Origin: Bdellovibrio svalbardensis
Lineage (GTDB): Bacteria; Bdellovibrionota; Bdellovibrionia; Bdellovibrionales; Bdellovibrionaceae
DNA: 64,000 nucleotides
Reading direction: 5' to 3'
Assembly: GCF_029531655.1 (NCBI RefSeq)
Contig: NZ_JANRMI010000003.1
Span: forward strand, 310,001-374,000
The notes beneath the pieces are model-generated. The model saw nothing but the letters and a program-made list of their open reading frames with translations, ran no database searches and had not been told where the DNA came from. Below, one piece after another: positions 35,024 through 43,947 of the stretch. Within the stretch, counting starts at the first letter, position 1. Each line of letters opens with the position of its first letter. A program made the position numbers and the translations under genes.

Positions 35024-35073
35024 CTTGAAAAAAGCATGACTCCCCGATCTAAAGCGGGTAAATTTTTTCTCGC

Positions 35074-35538
35074 ATGTCTGACGAGAAAAATCCTCTAAAA
35101 ACCAAGCAAGCCGCGAAAAGAAAGGTCATGGACCTTATCGCTCGCCGCGATCACTCTGAAAAAGAGCTCCGCAAAAAACTGCGCGAGAAATTTTCAGATG
35201 AAGAGGATGGAATGGAAGCCGTTGAGGAGGCCATTGCCTATGCCAAAGACAACAATTGGCTGGGCGATCCAGTCAACCTCGCCCATCGTCTGGCCGACAT
35301 GCTCCATCGCCGCAACAAAGGCATTTACTACATCAACAACTACCTCAAGGAAAAAGGGTTGCCAGCTGTTGAGACAGACCGTGCTTTGGAGCTTGAAAAG
35401 GCTCTGGCGATTGTCAAAAATAAGTATGACGAAGATTATGACTTCACTCGTGAAGACAAGGCTCGCGTAGGACGCCTGCTTGCTTCCCGAGGTTTTGATT
35501 CTGAGACCGTAAGAAAGGTTCTTTATGAAAAGCTCTGA
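35074..35538 (+). CDS. recX: Regulatory protein RecX
   Basis: 154 residues. RecX binds RecA filaments and limits their activity. It has the three-helix repeats of the family: AKRKVMDLIARRDHSEKELRKKL near the start, AIAYAKDNNWLGDPVNLAHRLADM, RRNKGIYYINNYLKEKGLP, and a last repeat GRLLASRGFDSETVRKVLYEKL. RecX usually lies next to recA; here recA is 5 kb upstream on the other strand. Its end overlaps the alaS start by 14 bases, keeping the recX-alaS order common in bacteria. Confidence 0.95.
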   Translation: MSDEKNPLKTKQAAKRKVMDLIARRDHSEKELRKKLREKFSDEEDGMEAVEEAIAYAKDNNWLGDPVNLAHRLADMLHRRNKGIYYINNYLKEKGLPAVETDRALELEKALAIVKNKYDEDYDFTREDKARVGRLLASRGFDSETVRKVLYEKL

Positions 35539-38278
35539 GATTAGAAATGCCTTTATTGAATACTTCAAGCGCAATGGACATACCCATGTTGCGTCTTCGT
35601 CGCTGATTCCGGAAAACGATCCGACATTGCTTTTTGCAAACGCCGGCATGAATCAGTTTAAAAATACTTTCTTGGGTCTTGAAAAACGCGACTACACTCG
35701 CGCTGTCACTTCGCAAAAGTGTGTGCGCGCCGGTGGTAAACACAACGACTTGGAAAACGTTGGCTTCACGGCCCGCCATCACACTTTCTTTGAAATGCTT
35801 GGCAACTTTTCTTTTGGTGATTACTTCAAGAAAGACGCCATTCACTTTGCATGGGAATTCCTCACAAAAGAATTGAAGATTCCAAAAGAGAAACTTTACG
35901 TCACAGTTCATATCTCTGACGATGAAGCAGCCGACATCTGGCACAACCAGGAAGGTATCCCTCGCGATCGCATCTTCCGTTTCGATAAAGACAATTTCTG
36001 GAAAATGGGTGACACCGGTCCTTGCGGTCCTTGTACTGAAATCTTCTACGACCACGGCCCTAAAGCGGGAACTATTTCAGATCCTTTCAAAGGCATCGAA
36101 GCCGGTGAAGATCGTTTCGTTGAAATCTGGAATCTGGTCTTCATGCAGTACTTCGAGAATCCTCCGGGAACTTTGACTCCACTGCCGAAACCTTCCGTCG
36201 ATACGGGCGGAGGCTTGGAGCGCATGACTGCGGCTATGCAAGGCCACTTCAACAACTACGATACAGATCTGTTCCAACCGATGATCAACTTGGCTTGTAA
36301 AATCGGCGGCATCAAATACATCACCGACAAAGAAGTTCTTGCAAAAGATCCCGCTGCTGCCGAAACAACATCAGCTTTGCGCGTCCTTGCGGACCACTGC
36401 CGCTCCACTTCTTTCCTGATCGCCGATGGGGCCCTTCCTTCGAATGAAGGCCGTGGCTATGTTCTTCGCCGTATCATGCGTCGTGCGATTCGCTACGGTC
36501 GCAAGCTTTCTGCAAATCAGTCATTCCTACCAGGTATGGCGGAAGCATTAATCGAAACGATGGGTGCATTTTACCCTGAGCTGATTGAACGCCGTGATCA
36601 TATCTTGAATACGATCCGCGATGAAGAAGACAGATTCCTTGCCACTCTGGATAAGGGAACTGAAATTTTGATGACAGAGCTTGCGAAAACCAAAGCTAAA
36701 AATATCAAAGAACTTTCTGGCGAAGTTGTTTTCAAAATGTACGACACTTACGGCTTCCCTGCGGATCTCACTCGCGTGATCGCAAATGAAAATGGCATCG
36801 AAGTGAACGAAGCGGCCTTTGAAAAAGAAATGGAAGCCAACCGTGCGAAATCAAAAGCTTCATGGAAAGGAAAATCCATGGGAGCCGATGAGCAGCACTT
36901 GATCAAATTCGCCAAAGACTATGCAACAGGCGGCAAGACTGTGAAGTTCTTGGGCTATGATGGCACAATTGGCGACGGTAAAGTGATGGCTCTTTCCAAT
37001 GGCCAGGCAGAAGTCAGTGAACTTAAAACGGGCGATACCGGCTTGATGATTTTGGACAACACGACCTTCTACGGAGAAGGTGGCGGACAGGCTGGCGACG
37101 TTGGATACATCATGCAGGACACCAATCGTGCTCGCGTTTTGAATACAACTAAGATCGACGATATCTTCCTGCACCACGTAGAAGTCGAGCATGGCGGATT
37201 TAAAGTTGGAAATGCTGTTGTTACTGGCGTTGACTCTGTTGAAAGAAGAAATACAGCCAGCAATCACTCGGCGACTCACTTGCTACACACGGCCCTTCGC
37301 AAAGTATTGGGTGTGCATGTCACACAAGCCGGTTCTTTGGTGGATTCTCAAAAGACTCGCTTCGACTTCACTCACAACAAACCGTTGAGCTCTGAAGAAA
37401 TCAAGAAGATCGAAGATCTTGTGAACGAACAAATCGCCCGCAGCCTTGAGGTTAAAACTGAAACTATGCCTCATAAGCTCGCCATCGAAAAAGGTGCCAT
37501 GGCTTTATTCGGCGAAAAGTATGCTAATGATGTTCGTGTCCTCACTATGGGTGACTTCTCATGCGAACTTTGCGGTGGTACTCACGTGAAGAACACTTCT
37601 TCAATTCGCTTGTTTAAGATCACTTCTGAAAGTGGTGTCAGCTCAGGCGTGCGCCGCGTGGAAGCAATCACTGGCGACTTGGCCGTTAAGTTTGCAATGA
37701 ACTCAATTGAACATTTGGACGACGCTCTTGCTGCGGCAGGGTTGCAAAAATCAGCACATTACTTGAAAAACTTGGAAGCAAATCTTGAGTCCGTGGCAGC
37801 GGATTCAGAGGCGTACAAGAAAAGCACTTTGGCTGGCAAAATCGAGCAGTTGAAAGATCAAGCTAAGAATCTTGAAAAGGAAATCAAGAAGCTTCAAGGC
37901 GGTCAGATCAACGTTGACGAACTGGCAGGCAAAGCATTGGCCTTCAAATCTAAATCAGGTGCCGCTGGTAAGTTAATCCTTGCTGACGTTGCCGTCGATG
38001 ACCGCGAAGTTCTTGCCAAGGTCACTGATGATCTTAAGAACAAGATCCAAAGCGGTATCGTTGTTGTCGTGGGTGTGGGTGACGGATCCAATCCAATCAT
38101 CGTCAGCGTCTCTAAAGACATGGCTGGGGACCACAAGGCCGGAGACGTCCTTAAGGAAGTCGCAGCCCTTATGGGAGGCAAAGGCGGCGGTCGCCCTGAC
38201 TTCGCTCAAGGTGCTGCTCCTGACAGAAGCAAGATCAACGACGCCTTCGCAAAGGTTAAATCACTTCTAGGCGTATAG
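35525..38278 (+). CDS. alaS: Alanyl-tRNA synthetase
   Basis: 917 residues, slightly longer than the usual 870-890. It charges tRNA-Ala. The start MKSSEIRNAFIEYFKRNGHT, PLLFANAGMNQFKNTFLG, RHHTFFEMLGNFSFGDYFK and GGGLERM belong to the class II core. The editing domain has NHSATHLLH (HxxxH) and CELCGGTHVKNT, the zinc ligands. The C-terminal coiled coil (LKDQAKNLEKEIKKLQ) and the DHHA1 domain ending FAQGAAPDRSK are complete. Its start, inside recX, has AAGG 6-9 bases upstream. The stop codon is part of the first unit of a GTACC-type repeat (38276-38299). Confidence 0.98.
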   Translation: MKSSEIRNAFIEYFKRNGHTHVASSSLIPENDPTLLFANAGMNQFKNTFLGLEKRDYTRAVTSQKCVRAGGKHNDLENVGFTARHHTFFEMLGNFSFGDYFKKDAIHFAWEFLTKELKIPKEKLYVTVHISDDEAADIWHNQEGIPRDRIFRFDKDNFWKMGDTGPCGPCTEIFYDHGPKAGTISDPFKGIEAGEDRFVEIWNLVFMQYFENPPGTLTPLPKPSVDTGGGLERMTAAMQGHFNNYDTDLFQPMINLACKIGGIKYITDKEVLAKDPAAAETTSALRVLADHCRSTSFLIADGALPSNEGRGYVLRRIMRRAIRYGRKLSANQSFLPGMAEALIETMGAFYPELIERRDHILNTIRDEEDRFLATLDKGTEILMTELAKTKAKNIKELSGEVVFKMYDTYGFPADLTRVIANENGIEVNEAAFEKEMEANRAKSKASWKGKSMGADEQHLIKFAKDYATGGKTVKFLGYDGTIGDGKVMALSNGQAEVSELKTGDTGLMILDNTTFYGEGGGQAGDVGYIMQDTNRARVLNTTKIDDIFLHHVEVEHGGFKVGNAVVTGVDSVERRNTASNHSATHLLHTALRKVLGVHVTQAGSLVDSQKTRFDFTHNKPLSSEEIKKIEDLVNEQIARSLEVKTETMPHKLAIEKGAMALFGEKYANDVRVLTMGDFSCELCGGTHVKNTSSIRLFKITSESGVSSGVRRVEAITGDLAVKFAMNSIEHLDDALAAAGLQKSAHYLKNLEANLESVAADSEAYKKSTLAGKIEQLKDQAKNLEKEIKKLQGGQINVDELAGKALAFKSKSGAAGKLILADVAVDDREVLAKVTDDLKNKIQSGIVVVVGVGDGSNPIIVSVSKDMAGDHKAGDVLKEVAALMGGKGGGRPDFAQGAAPDRSKINDAFAKVKSLLGV

Positions 38279-38288
38279 GTACCCGCAT

Positions 38289-38410
38289 AGGTACCTGCTT
38301 CCTTCTTATTTGATTTGGTACAAATTTGAGAAACAAAAAAGGAGATCGTAAAGCGATCTCCTTTTTTGTTTTTGAATGCACCTATTCGCATCAAAAGGAA
38401 GCAGGTACCT
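38289..38410. repeat. Large inverted repeat GTACCTGCTTC family around the alaS terminator
   Basis: AGGTACCTGCTTCCTT (38289-38304) is repeated exactly inverted at 38395-38410, enclosing 90 bases with a terminator in the middle. ATAGGTACC also occurs twice in tandem at 38276-38296. The same core recurs at 43882-43940. The right end is 2 bases from the next gene's stop. Confidence 0.85.
38332..38370. terminator. Bidirectional intrinsic terminator after alaS
   Basis: AACAAAAAAGGAGATCG (38332-38348) pairs with CGATCTCCTTTTTTGTT (38354-38370) around TAAAG: a 17-pair stem with A and T runs on both sides. It can end alaS (plus) and the putative lipoprotein gene (minus). Confidence 0.93.
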
Positions 38411-38411
38411 T

Positions 38412-38960
38412 CTATTGGCATTTCATTGAAGAAAAATTCTTAACGATATAACTGACCAGTCCGCGGAATGACTCCGCTTGGGTTCCACAGAAGTCCTTCA
38501 AACCCTTACCACAACCATCGAAGGACTCACCCAAATTGAGTTTCTGGCCATCGACAATAAGGCTTGCGTATCCGGGAGTGTAAGTTTGAGTGCAGAAGTC
38601 AGCAGCTCGGGTGTTGCTACAAAGATTGTAAGCCTTCGTATAAGACTGCAGTTCCGAAAGATCGGCGGCGCTAAGACAAGCTTGTTCGATAACCTGATTC
38701 TGTCCTTGTTGATCGATCAAGGTGATCTTGCCGCTGTCTACTTGAACGGTCAAAGGACCGTTGGATGTTGGAATCTCCACTGCTGTCACTGGCGATGTGG
38801 AGCTCTCGTCAGTTGAGCCATCCCCATTGATGGCATCTCCCGCCACCACAGGACTGATGTCACTTGAACTATTATATTCCGGTGCAAAACCGTTGCGACC
38901 GCAATTCTGGAATCCCAAAATGAGACAGCCAATAATAATTAAAGACCAGTTTTTCAACAT
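38412..38960 (-). CDS. Putative lipoprotein, FQNC-type signal
   Basis: 182 residues from the ATG at 38960. The N-terminus MLKNWSLIIIGCLILGFQNC ends in an unusual lipobox-like site (GFQNC) at Cys20; a similar FQNC occurs in the Gly/Ser-rich protein at 49856. After a Ser/Asp-rich linker there is a Cys-rich domain (eight or so Cys: QACLSAADL, NLCSNTRAADFCTQTY, DGCGKGLKDFCGTQ, SMKCQ), probably disulfide-bonded. Function not recognised. Confidence 0.75.
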   Translation of the reverse strand: MLKNWSLIIIGCLILGFQNCGRNGFAPEYNSSSDISPVVAGDAINGDGSTDESSTSPVTAVEIPTSNGPLTVQVDSGKITLIDQQGQNQVIEQACLSAADLSELQSYTKAYNLCSNTRAADFCTQTYTPGYASLIVDGQKLNLGESFDGCGKGLKDFCGTQAESFRGLVSYIVKNFSSMKCQ

Positions 38961-39048
38961 CACCACTCCGATATTTCAGTATCGGCAATTCAATTGGGAA
39001 CTTGACCAAGGTAGATAGGTTTCTCGCGATTTTTTAAAACTTTGCCGT

Positions 39049-41382
39049 CTAAATCGGGGTGTAAACAGGTTCGTCACTGCAATATTTGGATATAAGTTCG
39101 ACGATCGTGCGCTTGCGAATAGGTTTTCCACAGTGTTCATCGGCCCCGACTGCCAAACTCTTCTCACGATCCTCTGTAAAATTATTAGCCGACACCACTA
39201 CCACAGGAACCCTGGGAAGTCCTTGCTGGGACTCCATTTCACGCAACTTACGAATCGTGTCCAAACCCGAAATCTTCGGCATTTGCACATCCATGAAGAT
39301 TAAATCGTACTGTTTCTCTGCGCACTTCTCGAGGCACTCTAAACCGTTATAGGCAGAATCAATTTCTAAATTCTCAACGGTTTTCATATAAGCTTTTAGC
39401 AGCTGATGATTCTCATCCATATCATCAACCAACAAAACTTTTTTGGTCTTTTTCGTTCCCTGAGGATATTCCTCAGACAACATCGGAAGAACTTGATACT
39501 CTTCCGTTCCTGGGACCCAAACTCCCGCGCCCCGAACCGGCAGATCGACATAAAATGAAAAGCTAGAGCCAATAAATTGAGTACTCTGACAAACCAGCTT
39601 GCCCCCCATAAGTTCAATAATTTTTTTGGAGATGCTCAAGCCTAATCCCGTTCCGCCAAAGCGCCGTGTGACCGATGAATCCTCCTGGCTAAACTCATCA
39701 AAAATTTGTTCCAGATTTTCACGGGCTATACCAATTCCGGTATCTTTAACTTCAAAACGAATGCGTCGTTTTCCCGGATCAGGAAGCTCTTCCAAGGATA
39801 TAAGAAGATCCACGCGGCCGTGATCGGTGAACTTGACTGAGTTCCCCAATAGATTCAGAAGAACCTGCTTCAGACGCAAAGGATCGCCAGAGACATCAAA
39901 ATCTATCTTTGGATAATGCACATGGAACTGCAAACCTTTGCGATAAATTGAAGGCATCACCAGCAGCTCTGTTTCGCGAACCAAATCACTCAACAAGAAG
40001 TCTTTCGACTCTAGCGACATCTTGCCCGCTTCAATTTTTGAGAAATCCAGAATGTGATTCAAAACCGTCAAAAGCGATTCGCCGGCACTCATCAATGAAT
40101 TTACATACTCTTGTTGTTCAGAACTCAAGGCCGTCTCAATCAATAGATCCGCGGATCCCAGCATCGAATTCAATGGAGTTCGAATTTCATGGCTCATCGT
40201 CGATAAGAAAACGGACTTGGCTTTGGTTGCAGCTTCCGCCACATCCCGTGATCTTCGCAATTCTTCAAAGGCCGCTCTTTCTTTTTGAATCACATAGCGA
40301 CCTGTAAAATAAAGCATCAAGGAACCAACGATATAGGTCACAAAAACCAAAACTAAGAGCACCAACAGACGACGATACAATCCAGCGTAAGCCTCGGACT
40401 TCTTCTGGTAAATGACAAGATTCCAAGCATGCCCTTTAATCTTCACCGGTTTTGCAAGAGTGATATAAGTTTCTCCGTCGCTTCCAGTAAAATCCTGAAT
40501 ACGATCTGCCATCACACTCATCGCTTTACTTGAAAGAAGCGGCATAGTTTTGAACTGATCCATGGTTGTTGGTTTCTCAAAGCGATAACCCAACATAGGC
40601 AAGTCACCATTCAACAGTGGCAAGACCGGACGACCAAACTCATCCACCACGATCAACCCGCCGGTACTTCCTAACTTAAAAGCTCCCAGGCGTCTGGCAA
40701 TCTCTCCGGTCAGGGTATCAATACCAACTACGGCTTCAGTCTTTCCGTCGATGTAAATTCCCATAGTGGAACTAAACATCACTTTTTCCATATAGCCTTT
40801 ATCAAAATAGAAGTCGGAATAGTTCATTCCTGGGCTGGAGTTATTAATGGCCCACCATTGCGCAGCTGGGTCCTTGTCATAGCCTAGAGTGTGAAATACC
40901 TCAGAGATAAAAGAAGAAGCCTCAAGATATTTGGGACTTCCCACCACCGCAGCATTACGATGAATCGTTAATATGTATGATTCGCGACCAAAATACTTTT
41001 GAGCCAACTGGGGACCTAATGCGACAAAAGCATTGAACTGAATCGGATGTGGCGCCAAAGACTCACTCGCAAATTTTTTAAAATTCTTCGCCCGTGCACC
41101 GTCTGGCATATATTGAAACATCTCAACAACGCTTTTCAACTTTTGCACGTTGCTTTCGATTGCTTGGAAATCACTTTGTAGTCGCTCTGTTTCCCTGACT
41201 AGTTGGGGATCAATACGCTCTTTTACTGCCCTCTGTTCAAAGTTAACCAAATAGGTTCCATAAGCTCCGATCACCCCGAGGACAATCAGTGTCAGAACAA
41301 AATGATTTAGCAAAAACAGATGAAGAAACGTGATCTTTCGCTGCATAAACCCCTGGTGTATGTCCTTCGACATTTCCATCAT
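39049..41382 (-). CDS. Hybrid sensor histidine kinase with receiver domain
   Basis: 777 residues. Two membrane helices (about 20-46 and 337-360) bracket a periplasmic sensor of roughly 290 residues resembling a Cache domain (GIYIDGKTEAVVGIDTLTGEIA; TYITLAKPVKIKGHAWNLVIYQ). The cytoplasmic part has a HisKA domain with phospho-acceptor His398 (FLSTMSHEIRTPLN), an HATPase with N (NLLGNSVKFTD), G1 (VKDTGIGI) and G2 (RRFGGTGLGLSI) boxes, and a receiver domain with Asp698 (LIFMDVQMPKISG), Ser731 and Lys753. No HPt or output domain and no partner regulator is adjacent, so phosphate must go to an unlinked HPt protein. It likely senses a small ligand outside the cell. Confidence 0.95.
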   Translation of the reverse strand: MMEMSKDIHQGFMQRKITFLHLFLLNHFVLTLIVLGVIGAYGTYLVNFEQRAVKERIDPQLVRETERLQSDFQAIESNVQKLKSVVEMFQYMPDGARAKNFKKFASESLAPHPIQFNAFVALGPQLAQKYFGRESYILTIHRNAAVVGSPKYLEASSFISEVFHTLGYDKDPAAQWWAINNSSPGMNYSDFYFDKGYMEKVMFSSTMGIYIDGKTEAVVGIDTLTGEIARRLGAFKLGSTGGLIVVDEFGRPVLPLLNGDLPMLGYRFEKPTTMDQFKTMPLLSSKAMSVMADRIQDFTGSDGETYITLAKPVKIKGHAWNLVIYQKKSEAYAGLYRRLLVLLVLVFVTYIVGSLMLYFTGRYVIQKERAAFEELRRSRDVAEAATKAKSVFLSTMSHEIRTPLNSMLGSADLLIETALSSEQQEYVNSLMSAGESLLTVLNHILDFSKIEAGKMSLESKDFLLSDLVRETELLVMPSIYRKGLQFHVHYPKIDFDVSGDPLRLKQVLLNLLGNSVKFTDHGRVDLLISLEELPDPGKRRIRFEVKDTGIGIARENLEQIFDEFSQEDSSVTRRFGGTGLGLSISKKIIELMGGKLVCQSTQFIGSSFSFYVDLPVRGAGVWVPGTEEYQVLPMLSEEYPQGTKKTKKVLLVDDMDENHQLLKAYMKTVENLEIDSAYNGLECLEKCAEKQYDLIFMDVQMPKISGLDTIRKLREMESQQGLPRVPVVVVSANNFTEDREKSLAVGADEHCGKPIRKRTIVELISKYCSDEPVYTPI

Positions 41383-41578
41383 AAACTAAAATTCAGCTAT
41401 AGTTGCATTACAAGGGGCTGTTTTCAGACTAACCTCCGGAAGCCGAAGGGGTGTGCTGTTTTGTCCCCGCAGCTCCGTCCTCCGAATATCGCGTTGCATT
41501 TGCATTGCTTACCTAGACCACTCTGCAATAGCCTTTCTGCATCGAAATGGTCCAGCAACTTTATTTAGGAGATTCAAA

Positions 41579-41968
41579 ATGAAAAAGCTTATCTTGGCTT
41601 CATTGCTTATCGGTTCTTCAGCTTTCGCTGACACAACTCTTTTCAACTGCGTAGTTCCATCACAATCAAACTCTGTTAAAGCAACTTTGGTAATGGCTGA
41701 TGATCAATCTGCTGATTTCATCACAGTGAACCTTGTAGAGAAAAAAGGAACAACTCAGTTCTACACTCAAGGCGACAAAGGTACTTTGACTGCGCAAATC
41801 GAACAAGGTTTCTTGCAATTCATGGCGATGACTGAACAAACAGGTCAAACAGCTGAAGGCGTAATCGTAAACACTGGCTTCCTTGCATTGAGCAAAGACG
41901 ACACTGGCGCGTTCTCTGGTTTCTTGACTGCAAAAGGCAACATCTACCCATTGTCTTGCACTAAGTAA
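41579..41968 (+). CDS. Small secreted hypothetical protein
   Basis: 129 residues from the ATG at 41579, preceded by TAGGAG at 41566-41571; the frame opens at 41453. A signal peptide (MKKLILASLLIGSSAFADT) leads to an all-beta-looking domain with one Cys near each end (LFNCVVPS and YPLSCTK), likely a disulfide. Codon use is strongly regular (many AAA, GTA, CTT), which can mark high expression. Function unknown. Confidence 0.8.
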   Translation: MKKLILASLLIGSSAFADTTLFNCVVPSQSNSVKATLVMADDQSADFITVNLVEKKGTTQFYTQGDKGTLTAQIEQGFLQFMAMTEQTGQTAEGVIVNTGFLALSKDDTGAFSGFLTAKGNIYPLSCTK

Positions 41969-41992
41969 TCAGCCTCTGATCAAAAATAAAAA

Positions 41993-42018
41993 GGAGACCC
42001 ACAAGGTCTCCTTTTTTT
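41993..42018 (+). terminator. Intrinsic terminator of the small secreted protein gene
   Basis: GGAGACC (41993-41999), a 5-base loop, GGTCTCC (42005-42011), then seven T. A-rich flank upstream extends the stem. Confidence 0.92.
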
Positions 42019-42030
42019 ATGCCCAAAATC

Positions 42031-42060
42031 CAAAAAAAAAGGGAGCTCGAAAGCTCCCTT
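42031..42060 (-). terminator. Intrinsic terminator of rpsI
   Basis: GGGAGCT (42041-42047) and AGCTCCC (42052-42058) around CGAA; on the minus strand nine T follow (42040-42032). It is 26 bases past the rpsI stop. Confidence 0.92.
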
Positions 42061-42085
42061 TTCTTTTTCCAGGAAAACCCAAATC

Positions 42086-42484
42086 TTAACGTTTTGAGTA
42101 TTGGAATCTGCGACGCGCACCAGATTTACCGTATTTTTTACGTTCAACCATACGTGGGTCACGAGTGATGTAGCCAGCTTTTTTAAGCGTAGCTTTGAAT
42201 TCATTGTTGAAGGCGATCAACGCACGAGTGATACCCAAACGGATAGCACCAGCTTGTCCAGACTCACCGCCACCAGCAACAGTGATTTTCGCATCAAACT
42301 TACCGATTTGGTTTAGCAAATCCAAAGGTTGAACGATAACCATGCGTGATTGCATACGAGTCAAATAATCATCAGCTTTTTTGCCGTTGATTGTGATGTT
42401 GCCTTTTCCAGGTTTCAAGAAAACACGTGCAGATGACGTTTTTCTTCTTCCAGTAGCATAAAAGAATTTTTCAGTTGCAGCCAT
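42086..42484 (-). CDS. rpsI: 30S ribosomal protein S9
   Basis: 132 residues. It binds 16S rRNA near the P site, with its C-terminal tail reaching tRNA. Starts [22 protein letters not shown], the S9 signature, has [19 protein letters not shown] in the middle and ends with the universal [12 protein letters not shown]. It lies 15 bases after rplM, the standard order, and ends at a strong terminator. Confidence 0.98.
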   Translation of the reverse strand: MAATEKFFYATGRRKTSSARVFLKPGKGNITINGKKADDYLTRMQSRMVIVQPLDLLNQIGKFDAKITVAGGGESGQAGAIRLGITRALIAFNNEFKATLKKAGYITRDPRMVERKKYGKSGARRRFQYSKR

Positions 42485-42499
42485 TATCTACCTCTCCAA

Positions 42500-42940
42500 T
42501 TACTTTTTAGTTGGGAGTGTGAAAAGTTCAGGCTTTTGAGCAGCATGAGGATGCTCAGCACCAGGGTATGTTTTCAATTTCATGATAACATGACGAGAAA
42601 GCTTATTTGTAGGAAGCATTCCGCGCACAGCTTCGTGAATGATGAAAGTTGAATCTTTCTCTTTCGCTTGAGCTGCTGTCATTTCTTTCAATGAACCGAA
42701 GAAACGGGTGTGACTAAAATATTTTTTGTCAGTCCATTTAGTTCCTGAAAGTTCCATCTTGTCCGTGTTGATAACGATAACGAAATCGCCAGTATCAACG
42801 TTCGGAGTGTAGATAGCTTTGTTTTTACCACGAAGGATCGTCGCAATATGAGTTGCTACACGACCAACTTTTTGGTCAGCGGCATCAACGATCCACCATT
42901 TTCTTTCAACTTCTTCTGCTTTTGCATTGAAAGTTTTCAT
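42500..42940 (-). CDS. rplM: 50S ribosomal protein L13
   Basis: 146 residues, an early assembly protein of the large subunit. The marks are ERKWWIVDAADQKVGRVATHIA, LRGKNKAIYTPNVDTGDFVIVINTDK, AVRGMLPTNKLSRHVIMKLKTYPGAEHPHAAQ. GGAGACTC before the ATG is a good ribosome site. truA-rplM-rpsI is a widely conserved order. Confidence 0.98.
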   Translation of the reverse strand: MKTFNAKAEEVERKWWIVDAADQKVGRVATHIATILRGKNKAIYTPNVDTGDFVIVINTDKMELSGTKWTDKKYFSHTRFFGSLKEMTAAQAKEKDSTFIIHEAVRGMLPTNKLSRHVIMKLKTYPGAEHPHAAQKPELFTLPTKK

Positions 42941-43050
42941 CGAGAGTCTCCAGTTTCATATTTGAACACACAGGTTTACCGTCCGTGCATTCGGCAAAAT
43001 TAGGTTGAGTCTTACAACGGGCTCTTACACATTTTGCGGGAAGAGTTGTT

Positions 43051-43845
43051 TTAAAGTTCTAGGCACCTATTGTCAAGGTCCTGAGGATAATAAACCCTCA
43101 TCAGGTACAGCCCCTGTGCCGGAGCCGGCGGCCCCGCTTGCTTGCGGTCCTGCGCCAAAATGATCTCCTGCATTTTAGAGGGGTCTAAGCCCTTTCGCTC
43201 CAACATCATGGAGGTGCCCACGATATTGCGGACCATCTGCTTAAGAAACCCACTCCCCGTCACTGTGAACTGCAAAACCCCAGGTTTACGCCACTTCCAT
43301 TCGGCTTTATAGATCTCACGAATGGTGTCTTTGACTGGAGTTCCGACTGACTGAAAGCTCTTAAAGTCTTGATTTCCCAAGAGAAATTTAGAACTTTCCT
43401 GCAAATGTTCAATATTGATCGGCAGGCGCTGCCAGTCCGCATAGCGGCTTAAGTGAGCACTTGGGCGGGATTGATTCAAAATTAGATATCTATATGTCTT
43501 ATGTGTAGCCGACAACGTCGCGTGGAAGTCATCAGGCGCCAGCCATGCCTTTTTTACAACGATCGAAGGGGGCAAGTAGGCATTGAGAGCCCAACACAGG
43601 TCCCACTTCTTCGTAGGATCAATCTTGCGCTGCGTAGTAAAGTGGCAAACTTGATTAAGAGCATGAACTCCAGCATCTGTTCTGCCTGAAGCAAACAACG
43701 AGATTTTCTCGTTAAAAACTTTCTCTAAGACACCCTCAATGACCTGCGCCACAGAAACCTGATCCTCAGGCTTCTGTTTCTGCCAGCCACAATACCCAGT
43801 GCCATCATAAGAAACAATAAATCGAACGCGCGTCCCCGTTTGCAT
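43051..43845 (-). CDS. truA: tRNA pseudouridine(38-40) synthase TruA
   Basis: 264 residues from the ATG at 43845; the frame continues to a GTG at 43872. It makes pseudouridine in the anticodon stem-loop of many tRNAs. RVRFIVSYDGTGYCGWQKQ opens the protein, the catalytic Asp57 is in FASGRTDAGVHAL, and GSGFLKQMVRNIVGTSM is the second hallmark. The C-terminus (GLYLMRVYYPQDL) is complete. It sits 110 bases upstream of rplM. Just before the gene lies a cluster of GTACCTGCTTC repeats. Confidence 0.97.
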   Translation of the reverse strand: MQTGTRVRFIVSYDGTGYCGWQKQKPEDQVSVAQVIEGVLEKVFNEKISLFASGRTDAGVHALNQVCHFTTQRKIDPTKKWDLCWALNAYLPPSIVVKKAWLAPDDFHATLSATHKTYRYLILNQSRPSAHLSRYADWQRLPINIEHLQESSKFLLGNQDFKSFQSVGTPVKDTIREIYKAEWKWRKPGVLQFTVTGSGFLKQMVRNIVGTSMMLERKGLDPSKMQEIILAQDRKQAGPPAPAQGLYLMRVYYPQDLDNRCLEL

Positions 43846-43881
43846 CCGCCCTGTGTAACACAAAGAACCCACGCCGAAAAG

Positions 43882-43940
43882 GTACCTGCTTCTTTTTCGG
43901 AAAAAGTACCTGCTTCTTTCTCCGAAAAAGAAGCAGGCAC
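43882..43940. repeat. GTACCTGCTTCTTT repeat cluster (two direct, one inverted)
   Basis: GTACCTGCTTCTTT occurs at 43882-43895 and 43906-43919, 24 bases apart, and inverted with one change at 43927-43940 (AAAGAAGCAGGCAC). TTTTTCGG/CCGAAAAA stretches between them can pair as well. The core matches the repeat around the alaS terminator. It fills the gap between truA and the preceding barrel-like gene. Confidence 0.85.
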
Positions 43941-43947
43941 TCCTGGC

